NCBI GenBank assembly: GCA_016219235.1 | Contig: JACRBO010000623.1 | Location: 1 to 16,701 of the forward strand | Direction of reading: 5' to 3' | From: Chloroflexota bacterium | Lineage (GTDB): Bacteria; Chloroflexota; Anaerolineae; Fen-1058 | Length of the DNA: 16,701 nt | Part shown: piece by piece, positions 1 through 6,078 of the stretch | How positions within the stretch are numbered: the stretch's first letter is position 1 | Layout of the letters: each line of letters begins with the position of its first letter | Position numbers and translations under genes: made by a program | The notes under the pieces: model-generated | Told to the model about the DNA's origin: nothing | Databases searched by the model: none | What the model saw: only the letters and a program-made list of their open reading frames with translations

Positions 1-21
1 AATCACGCTTGAAGTGTGCGG

Positions 22-27
22 TATAAT
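22..27 (+). promoter_or_regulatory. Putative -10 element of the toxin-antitoxin pair
   Basis: A perfect TATAAT hexamer lies 30 bp before the antitoxin start. The matching -35 would fall at or outside the left edge of the window, so the promoter cannot be confirmed. Transcription would start near position 34 and leave a leader of about 24 bases. Confidence 0.5.
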
Positions 28-43
28 TTAGGCATAAAGCCCT

Positions 44-49
44 GAAGGA
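44..49 (+). promoter_or_regulatory. Ribosome binding site that selects the second ATG
   Basis: GAAGGA is eight bases upstream of the ATG at 58. It overlaps the earlier in-frame ATG at 49, so the start at 58 is favoured. Confidence 0.65.
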
Positions 50-57
50 TGCCAGCC

Positions 58-351
58 ATGTTGCAGCAAATCGTTATCTCAACCACCCACCAAACCACAC
101 TCAGGCCACTACTGGAAGCCGCTATTGAGAACCAGAAAAAGGCACTCAATGCCGGATTGGCGCGTACGCAGCTGCGTCTGACTCTGTTTGTGGAGCAGTA
201 CGGCATGACTTCGGCCGTGTTTGAGCGTCGCCTGAACGCGCGCGAACTTGAGGAGAACTTCGGTTTCACCGATTGGCGTATGGAATTGGGAATGCTGAAT
301 CTGCTTCAGCAAAAATACGCGGCGTTACAAGAGGCGCATTTTGTCGATTGA
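58..351 (+). CDS. Small antitoxin-like protein paired with a TumE-family toxin
   Basis: This 97-residue, mostly helical, charged protein directly precedes a TumE-like gene. Its stop codon TGA (349-351) overlaps the probable TTG start (348) of that gene, which suggests translational coupling. The middle of the protein reads as a helical region (LLEAAIENQKKALNAG, then RTQLRLTLFVEQYGM), followed by an ERRLNARELEENFGF stretch. From memory, small proteins of this pattern sit next to DUF6516/TumE genes in other Chloroflexota. The antitoxin role is inferred from position and size. No DNA-binding fold is obvious. The start at 58 is chosen because of the GAAGGA at 44-49. Confidence 0.6.
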   Translation: MLQQIVISTTHQTTLRPLLEAAIENQKKALNAGLARTQLRLTLFVEQYGMTSAVFERRLNARELEENFGFTDWRMELGMLNLLQQKYAALQEAHFVD

Positions 352-744
352 AGCCCTACGTGCAGGCGTTGCTTGATCGAATTGCAGCGGCTCTCGCTGT
401 AACTACTTCCGACATCGCTTTGGGCAAACGCGGTCCACAGACCGGGTTGATCCGAGGCGATGTTTATTTTGCCGATAGTTCACTACTCCATATTTCGTGA
501 ACTGGTGGATTTGGAAGCCACCCCGTCGCGCCTGATGTATAGTTATCATTATCAACGCGCCGATGCGTCGCTTGTCTTCCGCTACGACGATACGCCTCAC
601 TATCCTGAGTTGCCTGGCTTTCCACATCACAAACACGCTGATTCAGAGCCGGCTGTTCTGCCAGTTCCGCCGCCGGACCTGGTCGCCGTACTCGATGAGA
701 TTGAGCGGATTGGTTTTGCAAGTGATACCTGGCCGAGCGTGTAG
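348..744 (+). pseudogene. tumE: TumE-family (DUF6516) toxin, disrupted by a one-base frameshift
   Basis: Two reading frames together give one ~131-residue TumE-like protein. The first part starts at TTG 348 and reads LIRGDVYFADSSLLH up to base 491. It then hits TGA at 498-500. Skipping one base (about A492) gives FRELVDLE followed by YSYHYQ, FRYDDTPHYPEL and FPHHKH, ending at TAG 742-744. RG.VYF.D.SLL.FRE and the PHHKH block are features I associate with TumE toxins of type II-like toxin-antitoxin modules. The order antitoxin then toxin, with a 4-base TTGA overlap, fits. The break is either a real inactivating insertion or a sequencing/assembly error. The site does not resemble the RF2 programmed frameshift. 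Family assignment is fairly sure; functional state is not. Confidence 0.75.
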
Positions 745-839
745 GGCGGCGGTTTTGTTTATTTCAGAAAATCGATTGCCCTCAACGGCGCGCGGATCAA
801 CCAGCCGTGCTTGAACGATAATCGCATGTTTTGTCTCGC

Positions 840-1505
840 TCATTCTTCCGCGCCATACCGTCGCAGCACTTCTTCAACTTCGCGATGATGCTGCTCAAGC
901 GCCAGCGCCAACGGCGTCTTGCCATTCGATAATTTCGCGTTGACGTGTGCGCCCCGATCAAGCAATAGTTGCGCGATCTCCAGCAGTCCATTCTGCGCGG
1001 CTTCGTGCAGCGGGGTGAAGTCGTCGGCTTGCGTTGAATTCACATCCGCACCGTGCTCGATCAACAACCTGGCGATTGCCGTGCGCCGATTGGCGATGGC
1101 TGAATGTAACGGCCGCACGTGCATCGGATTTTTCGACGGTGAATCAACCTCAGCGCCCACGCGCAGCAAGAGCTCCACGACGGCCTGCTGACCGAAGAAC
1201 GCCGCCAGCCCGATCGGTTGGAAACCGTCCGGCGCGTAGGCGTTGATCAACTCCGGCTGTGCCACGATCCAGCCTTCCACGCGATCAAGTGCGCCTACGG
1301 TCGCTGCCTCGAAGATGCTCAACTCCGCGCCACGCTGCACGAGCAGCTGCGCGATCTGCGGCTCGTTGTAATAGGCGGCCACCAGCACCGCCGAAAGGCC
1401 GTTATCGGCTTTGGCGTTGACGAGCGTCGTGTCTTGATCGAGCGCCTGTGTGACCGACTTGATCTCGCCGGCTTTGATCGCTTCGATGAAGTCGGATGGA
1501 TTCAA
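840..1505 (-). CDS. Ankyrin-repeat protein
   Basis: The 221-residue protein is made almost entirely of ankyrin repeats, about six and a half of them. Repeat cores are visible at residues ~35-64 (SAVLVAAYYNEPQIAQLL), 94-122 (IGLAAFFGQQAVVELLL), 130-156 (RPLHSAIANRRTAIARLL, then HGADVN), 163-189 (TPLHEAAQNGLLEIAQLL, then RGAHVN) and 196-217 (TPLALALEQHHREVEEVL). No signal peptide or other domain is seen, so it should be a soluble cytoplasmic protein-protein interaction module with unknown partner. The start is TTG at 1503-1505, supported by GAGGAG at 1512-1517. It is the last gene of a five-gene minus-strand run, 11 bases after the DUF1801 gene. Confidence 0.85.
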   Translation of the reverse strand: MNPSDFIEAIKAGEIKSVTQALDQDTTLVNAKADNGLSAVLVAAYYNEPQIAQLLVQRGAELSIFEAATVGALDRVEGWIVAQPELINAYAPDGFQPIGLAAFFGQQAVVELLLRVGAEVDSPSKNPMHVRPLHSAIANRRTAIARLLIEHGADVNSTQADDFTPLHEAAQNGLLEIAQLLLDRGAHVNAKLSNGKTPLALALEQHHREVEEVLRRYGAEE

Positions 1506-1511
1506 AGTAAG

Positions 1512-1517
1512 CTCCTC
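1512..1517 (-). promoter_or_regulatory. Ribosome binding site for a TTG start
   Basis: On the minus strand GAGGAG lies six bases before the TTG start of the ankyrin gene. It touches the stop codon of the upstream DUF1801 gene, so the two genes may be translationally coupled. Confidence 0.7.
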
Positions 1518-1897
1518 TACTTCTTCTGTTTGGCTTTGGCCCCGGCCGCGTGCTCTTTGACGAGATACTTGACCAATTGACCGATCAACTCGTAAGGCAC
1601 CGGCTCATCCAGGGGAAACCTCAGCGTACTCTTCGCGGCACGATAGACCGCGACCGCCTTCTGGAATTTCTGTGTACCGGCCGGCACCGGGTACACCCCG
1701 AGGTGCTGCTTGTACGCGGCAAACGATACCAGGTTGCCGTTCAACACGAAGGTGGGTATCTGATACTTGATGGCTTCGACTGCGTCCGGCGCGGCGGCTT
1801 TGATGGTCGCTCTGACCTGCTTCAGAATCGTTTGCACTTCAGGCGAATAGCCCGCGATGTACTCATCGATCGTGGTGGGGGAAGTCTTAGCCGGCAT
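1517..1897 (-). CDS. DUF1801 (YdhG-like) family protein
   Basis: The 126-residue protein has the DUF1801 layout. An early TIDEYIAGYSPEVQTIL helix is followed by VRATIKAAAPDAVEAIKYQIPTF (residues ~28-50). Then come the small beta strands NLVSFAAYKQHLGVYP (residues ~55-70) and a LRFPLDEPVPYELIGQLVKYLV stretch near the end. The C-terminus is lysine-rich (AGAKAKQKK). The fold is frataxin-like, and the biochemical role of the family is poorly known. An AAAGGAG-like ribosome binding site at 1902-1908 lies just after the YcaQ-like gene stop, 10 bases upstream, so it is probably co-transcribed with that gene and the ankyrin gene. Confidence 0.85.
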   Translation of the reverse strand: MPAKTSPTTIDEYIAGYSPEVQTILKQVRATIKAAAPDAVEAIKYQIPTFVLNGNLVSFAAYKQHLGVYPVPAGTQKFQKAVAVYRAAKSTLRFPLDEPVPYELIGQLVKYLVKEHAAGAKAKQKK

Positions 1898-1907
1898 GCT
1901 GCTCCTT

Positions 1908-3167
1908 TCACTCCAATCTAAACGAATCTGAACGAACTAACTTTGCTGCGGCCGATTTGCCGCGCCGCACTGCCGACACGTTGACGCGATCGGCTTTGAG
2001 GAAGCGGCGGAAGCGATCGAGGCCGCGCGCGAAGGCGTTGATAAACGCGCTGTCTTCGGCCAGGGTATCGTCTTCCAGCCACAGGCCGTTGATGACGAAC
2101 GTGTTAGCAGCCCGATCGAGTTTGGAATCGAACCGGGCCACTAGATGATCGCCGTACAGAATCGGCAGCGTGTAGTAACCCCAGCGGCGTTGATGGGCCG
2201 GCTTGTAGACTTCCCACACGTAGTCAAAGCCGAATAAGACTTTGGCTCGCCCGCGAGCGCTAACAGGATCGAGTGGTGCCAGGAAGACGACCTCGTCGGT
2301 CGTGGTCGTCTCGAGCGGCGTCCACGCCTTCGGCACGCGCCCTGCGTTCAAATCGCGCAGCACCCTGGCGTCGCTGCCGAGCGCGTAGTGCACTGCCTTC
2401 CAGCCTTCAACCTGCACCTCGATGAGGTCACCGTCAGCCAACATCGTCTCAAGGATCTGCCCGGCTTTGCCAAAGGGCACACCGCGGTGAAACGAATCGC
2501 TCGCACGGCTCACCCGCGACAGGCCGGAAAAGCTGACATCCTTTTTGATCAAGAAGCGGTCCGTCTCGGCCTCGTCGCTTTCGCGAATGAGCTGCGCCGG
2601 CGCGACCTTTTCAGTGAGGGCGTACACGCGTTCGAAGTTCTCGCGGTGGTGCGTCATCACTTCGCCGGTGCGCCACAAATAATACAAAGCCAACGCGCTG
2701 TCCTTGCGGCCGCGATAACTTTGCGTTCGGGTTCGCGTCGCCATCTCGAAGTCGCGATTGCTCACGGTGTGGCGCTCGTGCAGAATGGCCCGCATTTCGG
2801 CGACTGCCGCAGCATGGTCGCGGGCTGTGTCGCCAATTCGCGAGTTGCTATCGCGCTCGCGGCGCATGACCACGCGCCAGTGCGGCAGTTCGTCCATCGG
2901 CCGGACGGCCAGCCAGCCGCCCCAGTCGAAGAACTTGCGCTGCCGGTAGGCCAGGTCCTCCCACAGGCCGGGCGTGTAATCGAGGACGCGGCTGTGCAGC
3001 GCAATGTCCTGGCTGCGCGCGATGATTTGCAGCGGATCAAGCTGCAGGTATTCCATCGCGCGCATGGTTTGCTCCGTGCCCTGGATGCCGCGCCGGCGCC
3101 GCCCGGGCCACAGGCCTTGCTTGCCCAGAATGAAGCGGCGCGCTGTGTCGATGTCAATGGTTAGCAT
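1908..3167 (-). CDS. YcaQ/AlkZ-like winged-helix DNA glycosylase (DUF1006 family)
   Basis: At 419 residues the length is normal for the HTH_42/YcaQ family (E. coli YcaQ is about 410). Members are monofunctional glycosylases that remove bulky N7-alkylated purines and unhook interstrand crosslinks. The N-terminal part contains LQLDPLQIIARSQDIALHSR around residues 41-60. The Q42-L-D44 there matches the catalytic QxD signature of the YcaQ branch (AlkZ proteins have QxQ). The FDWGGWLAVRPMDELPHWR region (~80-98) and the C-terminal GFDYVWEVYKPAHQRRWGYY...GDHLVARFDSKLDR block (from ~316) are also typical. No strong Shine-Dalgarno precedes the ATG at 3165-3167. It lies 57 bases downstream of the YCII gene and probably belongs to the same transcript. 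Confidence 0.9.
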   Translation of the reverse strand: MLTIDIDTARRFILGKQGLWPGRRRRGIQGTEQTMRAMEYLQLDPLQIIARSQDIALHSRVLDYTPGLWEDLAYRQRKFFDWGGWLAVRPMDELPHWRVVMRRERDSNSRIGDTARDHAAAVAEMRAILHERHTVSNRDFEMATRTRTQSYRGRKDSALALYYLWRTGEVMTHHRENFERVYALTEKVAPAQLIRESDEAETDRFLIKKDVSFSGLSRVSRASDSFHRGVPFGKAGQILETMLADGDLIEVQVEGWKAVHYALGSDARVLRDLNAGRVPKAWTPLETTTTDEVVFLAPLDPVSARGRAKVLFGFDYVWEVYKPAHQRRWGYYTLPILYGDHLVARFDSKLDRAANTFVINGLWLEDDTLAEDSAFINAFARGLDRFRRFLKADRVNVSAVRRGKSAAAKLVRSDSFRLE

Positions 3168-3224
3168 GCAAGCCTATGGTGGTGGCGCGCGACCCCGCCG
3201 CGAACGCGCCGATTGTCGTGTGCG

Positions 3225-3545
3225 TCACGCCATCTCTGGCAGTTGGCCGTGCAGCGCGATTTTGAATGGAAACAGTTTTGCGCGCATGACGCCATTCTTC
3301 ACCGCCGGATCATTCTCCATGATCGCGCGGGCGTGCTCCTCGGACTCGGCCTGAAAAATCGCCAGGCCAAGCGTGTCGGGCGAGTTGTCTTGCGTCCGGC
3401 CGACCAGCAGCATCACACCCTGCGCCGTAAGTGCTTCCAGATAGGTAAAGTGTTGGCTGACAATCGCGGCCTCTTCAGGTGTTGGGCCAAGCGTGACCAT
3501 TTCAAGTCGCGTGGGTTCAAGCCGATACAGAAACTGCGGCATCAT
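3225..3545 (-). CDS. YCII-related (YciI-like) protein
   Basis: The 106-residue protein has the ferredoxin-like alpha-beta fold signature of the YCII family. H32 lies in SQHFTYLEALTAQGVMLLVG, and D79 lies in the ...ARAIMENDPAVKNGVM segment. The family contains a muconolactone-isomerase-like His-Asp pair, but most members have no known substrate. The first ATG (3543-3545) overlaps the stop of the DinB-like gene as ATGA, and AGGAG sits just upstream, so the two genes are translationally coupled. A second ATG follows at once (3540-3542) but is less likely. Confidence 0.85.
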   Translation of the reverse strand: MMPQFLYRLEPTRLEMVTLGPTPEEAAIVSQHFTYLEALTAQGVMLLVGRTQDNSPDTLGLAIFQAESEEHARAIMENDPAVKNGVMRAKLFPFKIALHGQLPEMA

Positions 3546-4030
3546 ACTCTCTCCTGTCGAAGTTGTTCAATAAGTGCATCGAGTTGGCGATGATGAAACG
3601 CTTCGTGCCCGCCGTAGCCCGTCAGCCACTCCAGCCCGTTGGACTCGCTATCAAAGCCGCCGGCATGCCGCAGATCGAGATTGGCGTCCACCGGCCAATT
3701 CTTCAACAGCTGTCGCGTCAGTGCGCGTGCCCGATCAAACCAGAAGGCGATGGCATCTTTGGGCGTCCGACGGGGTGGCGGCGGCAGAAAGACGATGCTG
3801 TCCGGCGGCTTGATGCCTTCCAGCAAAGGGCGCGCCAGGTATTCGCGCAGGTAGTTCTCGTTGATGGCGAGATGCATGAAAATCTCACCGGCGGACCATT
3901 CGGCTTCACCATTATCCGATCGGATCGTGCCCGGCCGCCAGTCCAGCTGCGCCTGCGTCAACGGTTTAAAGCGCTTCAAAGTCTCGGCGCGAACCGCCTC
4001 CAATCGATTCAAGATATCTTCAGGTGTCAT
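3542..4030 (-). CDS. DinB-family metalloprotein
   Basis: The 162-residue four-helix-bundle protein fits DinB/YfiT-type families. Candidate metal ligands are H53 in GEIFMHLAINENY and H142, H146, H147 in GGHEAFHHRQLDAL. The WSAGEI and W..GYGGHEAFHHRQ spacing is typical. Many relatives are damage- or stress-induced putative thiol-dependent S-transferases. The substrate here is unknown. The reading frame could extend to a GTG at 4046-4048, but GGGAG at 4036-4040 is best spaced (5 bases) for the ATG at 4028-4030. It is the first gene of the five-gene minus-strand group and overlaps the YCII gene by four bases. Confidence 0.85.
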   Translation of the reverse strand: MTPEDILNRLEAVRAETLKRFKPLTQAQLDWRPGTIRSDNGEAEWSAGEIFMHLAINENYLREYLARPLLEGIKPPDSIVFLPPPPRRTPKDAIAFWFDRARALTRQLLKNWPVDANLDLRHAGGFDSESNGLEWLTGYGGHEAFHHRQLDALIEQLRQERV

Positions 4031-4035
4031 CATTG

Positions 4036-4040
4036 CTCCC
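4036..4040 (-). promoter_or_regulatory. Ribosome binding site choosing the DinB-like start
   Basis: GGGAG on the minus strand is two bases from the ATG at 4033 and five bases from the ATG at 4030. The spacing supports the inner ATG and argues against the upstream GTG at 4048. Confidence 0.55.
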
Positions 4041-4102
4041 AATCCCACCGGCTGTATCAGCCCTTTCGTCGATTCGGTAACAGCCTTCCGTACCTATCAA
4101 AC

Positions 4103-4143
4103 AAAAAGCGCAAGAAACGCGCCAATCAGCCCGTTTCTTGCGC
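4103..4143 (-). terminator. Intrinsic terminator of the LexA-like/FtsK-like operon
   Basis: A perfect 12-bp inverted repeat (GCGCAAGAAACG at 4108-4119, its complement at 4132-4143) with a 12-base loop is followed on the minus strand by five T residues (4107-4103). It lies 88 bases beyond the stop of the DUF6504-like gene and before the DinB-like gene. It should therefore separate the two minus-strand transcription units. Confidence 0.85.
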
Positions 4144-4230
4144 TGCCTCAATGTGCTTAGTGAACTCGACCGCTCGCCATGTGATTCCCCTAATCACGTG
4201 TGACGCAGCAAGTGTATCATACCTTGCCGC

Positions 4231-4515
4231 TTAGCGCGCAATGTGCCAGGTGTTGTGCTGCAAGTCCTGATACAGATCGAATTTACCCTCCGCGCACCGC
4301 ACCTGGAAGTGATGACGATCCATTTGACCGCCATTGCGGCGCGTGCCCGTGGTCCAGCAGCGCTCCACGGCCTCGACTTGATATTCGTGGCCGCGCCAGA
4401 CAAAAGTGCGCGGGAAGTAGCCGAAGCGCCGCGAGCGCATATCAATCGCCTCGTGGCGGCGGCGCGTGGCAGGGCGGACAGTTTGCGTGCGATTACCAAA
4501 CAGCAACAGACTCAT
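4231..4515 (-). CDS. DUF6504-like small protein
   Basis: The 94-residue basic protein has an Arg-rich N-terminal third (TRRRHEAIDMRSRRFGYFPR). It then carries FVWRGHEYQVEAVERCW at ~38-54 and HFQVRCAEGKFDLYQD...WHIAR at the end. The pattern (rRF.WRGR.Y.V..v...W ... f.V....G..feLy.d..W.l.R) resembles DUF6504. From memory, that family occurs next to translesion polymerase genes in Actinobacteria. If right, this fits the SOS context, but the match is judged by eye. The ATG at 4513-4515 is chosen over a TTG at 4539 because GAGAGGAG lies at 4526-4533. The start overlaps the end of the upstream membrane protein gene by 23 bases. It is the last gene before the terminator at 4103-4143. Confidence 0.55.
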   Translation of the reverse strand: MSLLLFGNRTQTVRPATRRRHEAIDMRSRRFGYFPRTFVWRGHEYQVEAVERCWTTGTRRNGGQMDRHHFQVRCAEGKFDLYQDLQHNTWHIAR

Positions 4516-4879
4516 GATTGATGATCTCCTCTCCGCCAATGGTGTATTTGCGGGGTTGTAATTGCGGCGCGCTGGCCGCGACCGGATACGCTTGTTGCCA
4601 GCCCGGATGACCGGCCGTGATATACGGTGAAGCCGCCGGCAGCTGCGGCTGCGTCATGATGACCATTGGTTGTGACGGGGCAGTGTTCCGCTCGATCGAG
4701 CGTGAACCCTTCACGGCCCAGCCGATCAACGCGCCGATGGGTAAGGCGACGAGCATGCCGAAGATCGCGCCCGCCATCAACGCGATGGCTTGTTCGCTCA
4801 AACGGCTGCCAATGAAGGCTGCCAACCCCACGGCAAAACCCACGCACGATAGACCGGTGATGAACGTGGCTTGTTTCAT
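4493..4879 (-). CDS. Small two-helix membrane protein of the FtsK-like operon
   Basis: The 128-residue protein has two hydrophobic segments at about residues 5-25 (ITGLSCVGFAVGLAAFIG) and 31-56 (AIALMAGAIFGMLVALPIGALIGWAV). A proline-, glutamine- and alanine-rich tail of about 70 residues follows and is probably disordered. I recognise no family. Its ATG overlaps the stop of the FtsK-like gene as ATGA, so translation is coupled. It could tether or regulate the translocase, which lacks membrane helices of its own; this is inference from position. The order of charges (K57, R60 after helix 2) would place both ends in the cytoplasm. Confidence 0.8.
   Translation of the reverse strand: MKQATFITGLSCVGFAVGLAAFIGSRLSEQAIALMAGAIFGMLVALPIGALIGWAVKGSRSIERNTAPSQPMVIMTQPQLPAASPYITAGHPGWQQAYPVAASAPQLQPRKYTIGGEEIINHESVAVW
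4526..4533 (-). promoter_or_regulatory. Ribosome binding site inside the membrane-protein gene
   Basis: GAGAGGAG on the minus strand lies ten bases before the ATG at 4515, within the coding sequence of the preceding gene. It argues for that ATG as the start of the DUF6504-like protein. Confidence 0.55.
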
Positions 4880-6012
4880 ACGCGGCCTGCCCGGGGCAAT
4901 GCTCGAATGGCGCTTTCCAGAGCCGATCGAACATCGTGCGAATCAGCACGTTCGGCGACCGGCATCTGGCCGGACGAAGCGATGATGTCGCTGCCCGCGA
5001 TGCCACGCTTCAACTGCTGCGTAATCGTCGCCATCGCGTCGGGCGCGATATAGGCCGCTTGAAAGCGAATCGTGCCGGGGCCGGTGATCGCGATGAAGTC
5101 GCCGCGGCCCGTCAACTTCTCCGCGCCCGTGCCGCCGATACCGGCCGCCACACGGGCATCCTCGGCGCTGGTGACACGCCCGACGAGCCGTACCGGGAAG
5201 TTGGCTTTCACGATCGAACCAATCACCGTGCTCGACGGTTTCTGCGTCGCCCCGATGACGTGGATGCCTGCCTCGCGACCGCGCTGTACCAGGCGGCTCA
5301 GATTCTCCAGAATCGCCGGGCCGCCCGACTGAACGAGATCGGCCAGTTCGTCGATGACGACGACGATATGCGGCTCGGAGACACGATGCTGATCGCGCGC
5401 TTCCATCAAATTGACCATCTCCGTCAGGGCCTCTACGGCCTGCTCGGGTTGAGTGACGATCGGACGCAGGAGATGCGGTAAATCCGCCAGCGATTCGAAC
5501 GTGCGGCCCTTCGGATCGATTATCACAAATTGCAGCTGGCGGCGATGATGCAGCAAAGCCAGCGAGACGATCATCGTCTGAACGAGCGCAGTCTTGCCTG
5601 AACCCGTCGTGCCGGCGACCAAGAGGTGCGCCACATCGGGCGAGGGTAGTCGCACGAGCAAAGGCGCGCCGTCGTCGGCCAGGCCCAGCACCGCCGCACC
5701 TAACGGAATGCGATTGGACGGCAGCCGCGAACACAGCCGCATCAAGTTGACAGGCTGCGGATCGTTGCGAGGCACTTCCACCTTCACCGCGCCGCCTTCG
5801 GCTTTGACGCGCGCGGTGGATGCGCCCAGCGCAATGGCAATTTCGCGAGACAGGGCTTCAACTTTATTGACCTTGATGCCAGGGGCGGGCTGCAACAAGA
5901 ACTGGACCCAGCGCGGGGTCACGTTGCCGCCGGTCACGCGCGCCGGGGCCTTGTGGTCTTGAAGAAGCATTTCTATCCGATCCGCTTGCATATCCAGTTC
6001 TTGTCGTTGCAT
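4876..6012 (-). CDS. Soluble FtsK/SpoIIIE-type DNA translocase
   Basis: The 378-residue protein contains the FtsK alpha domain (residues ~10-85, with FLLQPAPGIKVNKVEALSREIAIALG) and the RecA-like beta motor. Walker A is GTTGSGKT at 134-141, the FtsK IDPKGR element is at 165-170, and Walker B VVVIDELADL is at 217-226. RGREAGIHVIGATQKPS (244-260) and KANFPVRLVGRV (269-280) follow. It has no membrane helices and no gamma winged-helix domain, so it is much shorter than chromosomal FtsK (700 or more residues) and lacks the part that reads KOPS/SRS orientation. Such short forms occur as accessory or mobile-element translocases. The start is the ATG at 6010-6012, supported by GGGAGG at 6020-6025. 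It lies downstream of a LexA-like gene and four-base-overlaps the next gene. Confidence 0.92.
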   Translation of the reverse strand: MQRQELDMQADRIEMLLQDHKAPARVTGGNVTPRWVQFLLQPAPGIKVNKVEALSREIAIALGASTARVKAEGGAVKVEVPRNDPQPVNLMRLCSRLPSNRIPLGAAVLGLADDGAPLLVRLPSPDVAHLLVAGTTGSGKTALVQTMIVSLALLHHRRQLQFVIIDPKGRTFESLADLPHLLRPIVTQPEQAVEALTEMVNLMEARDQHRVSEPHIVVVIDELADLVQSGGPAILENLSRLVQRGREAGIHVIGATQKPSSTVIGSIVKANFPVRLVGRVTSAEDARVAAGIGGTGAEKLTGRGDFIAITGPGTIRFQAAYIAPDAMATITQQLKRGIAGSDIIASSGQMPVAERADSHDVRSALESAIRALPRAGRV

Positions 6013-6019
6013 GGTGATG

Positions 6020-6025
6020 CCTCCC
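6020..6025 (-). promoter_or_regulatory. Ribosome binding site choosing the FtsK-like start
   Basis: GGGAGG on the minus strand is seven bases before the ATG at 6012. The longer frame from a TTG at 6027 would have this motif inside its coding sequence and is rejected. Confidence 0.75.
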
Positions 6026-6032
6026 AATCACA

Positions 6033-6061
6033 GTGCGACGGCCAGATGTGAACCGTCGCAC
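6033..6061 (-). other. Stem-loop between the LexA-like and FtsK-like genes
   Basis: GTGCGACGG (6033-6041) and its exact complement CCGTCGCAC (6053-6061) form a perfect 9-bp stem with an 11-base loop. It lies in the 66-base gap, just ahead of the FtsK-like ribosome binding site. No T-run follows on the minus strand, so it is not a standard terminator. It may be an attenuator, an mRNA-stabilising or a processing element. Confidence 0.6.
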
Positions 6062-6078
6062 CGCGTCGAATGTAGAAG

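Noticed and set aside
348..744. Programmed frameshift in tumE
   Set aside because: The stop context (TCG TGA) and the neighbouring codons lack the slippery CUU UGA-type signal or an upstream Shine-Dalgarno stimulator, so mutation or error is more likely.
643..843. Minus-strand frame of 66 codons with an ATGA overlap to the ankyrin gene stop
   Set aside because: It runs through the conserved C-terminal half of the TumE gene on the other strand and shows no recognisable protein; the overlap is probably chance.
2388..3164. 258-codon plus-strand open frame
   Set aside because: It is antisense to the YcaQ-like gene and has no ribosome binding site or protein-family signature; it is a GC-bias shadow.
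4050..4062. Small GGCTG/CAGCC hairpin before the DinB-like gene
   Set aside because: It has a 5-bp stem with a three-base loop and no linked signal, so it is too weak to call as a regulatory element.
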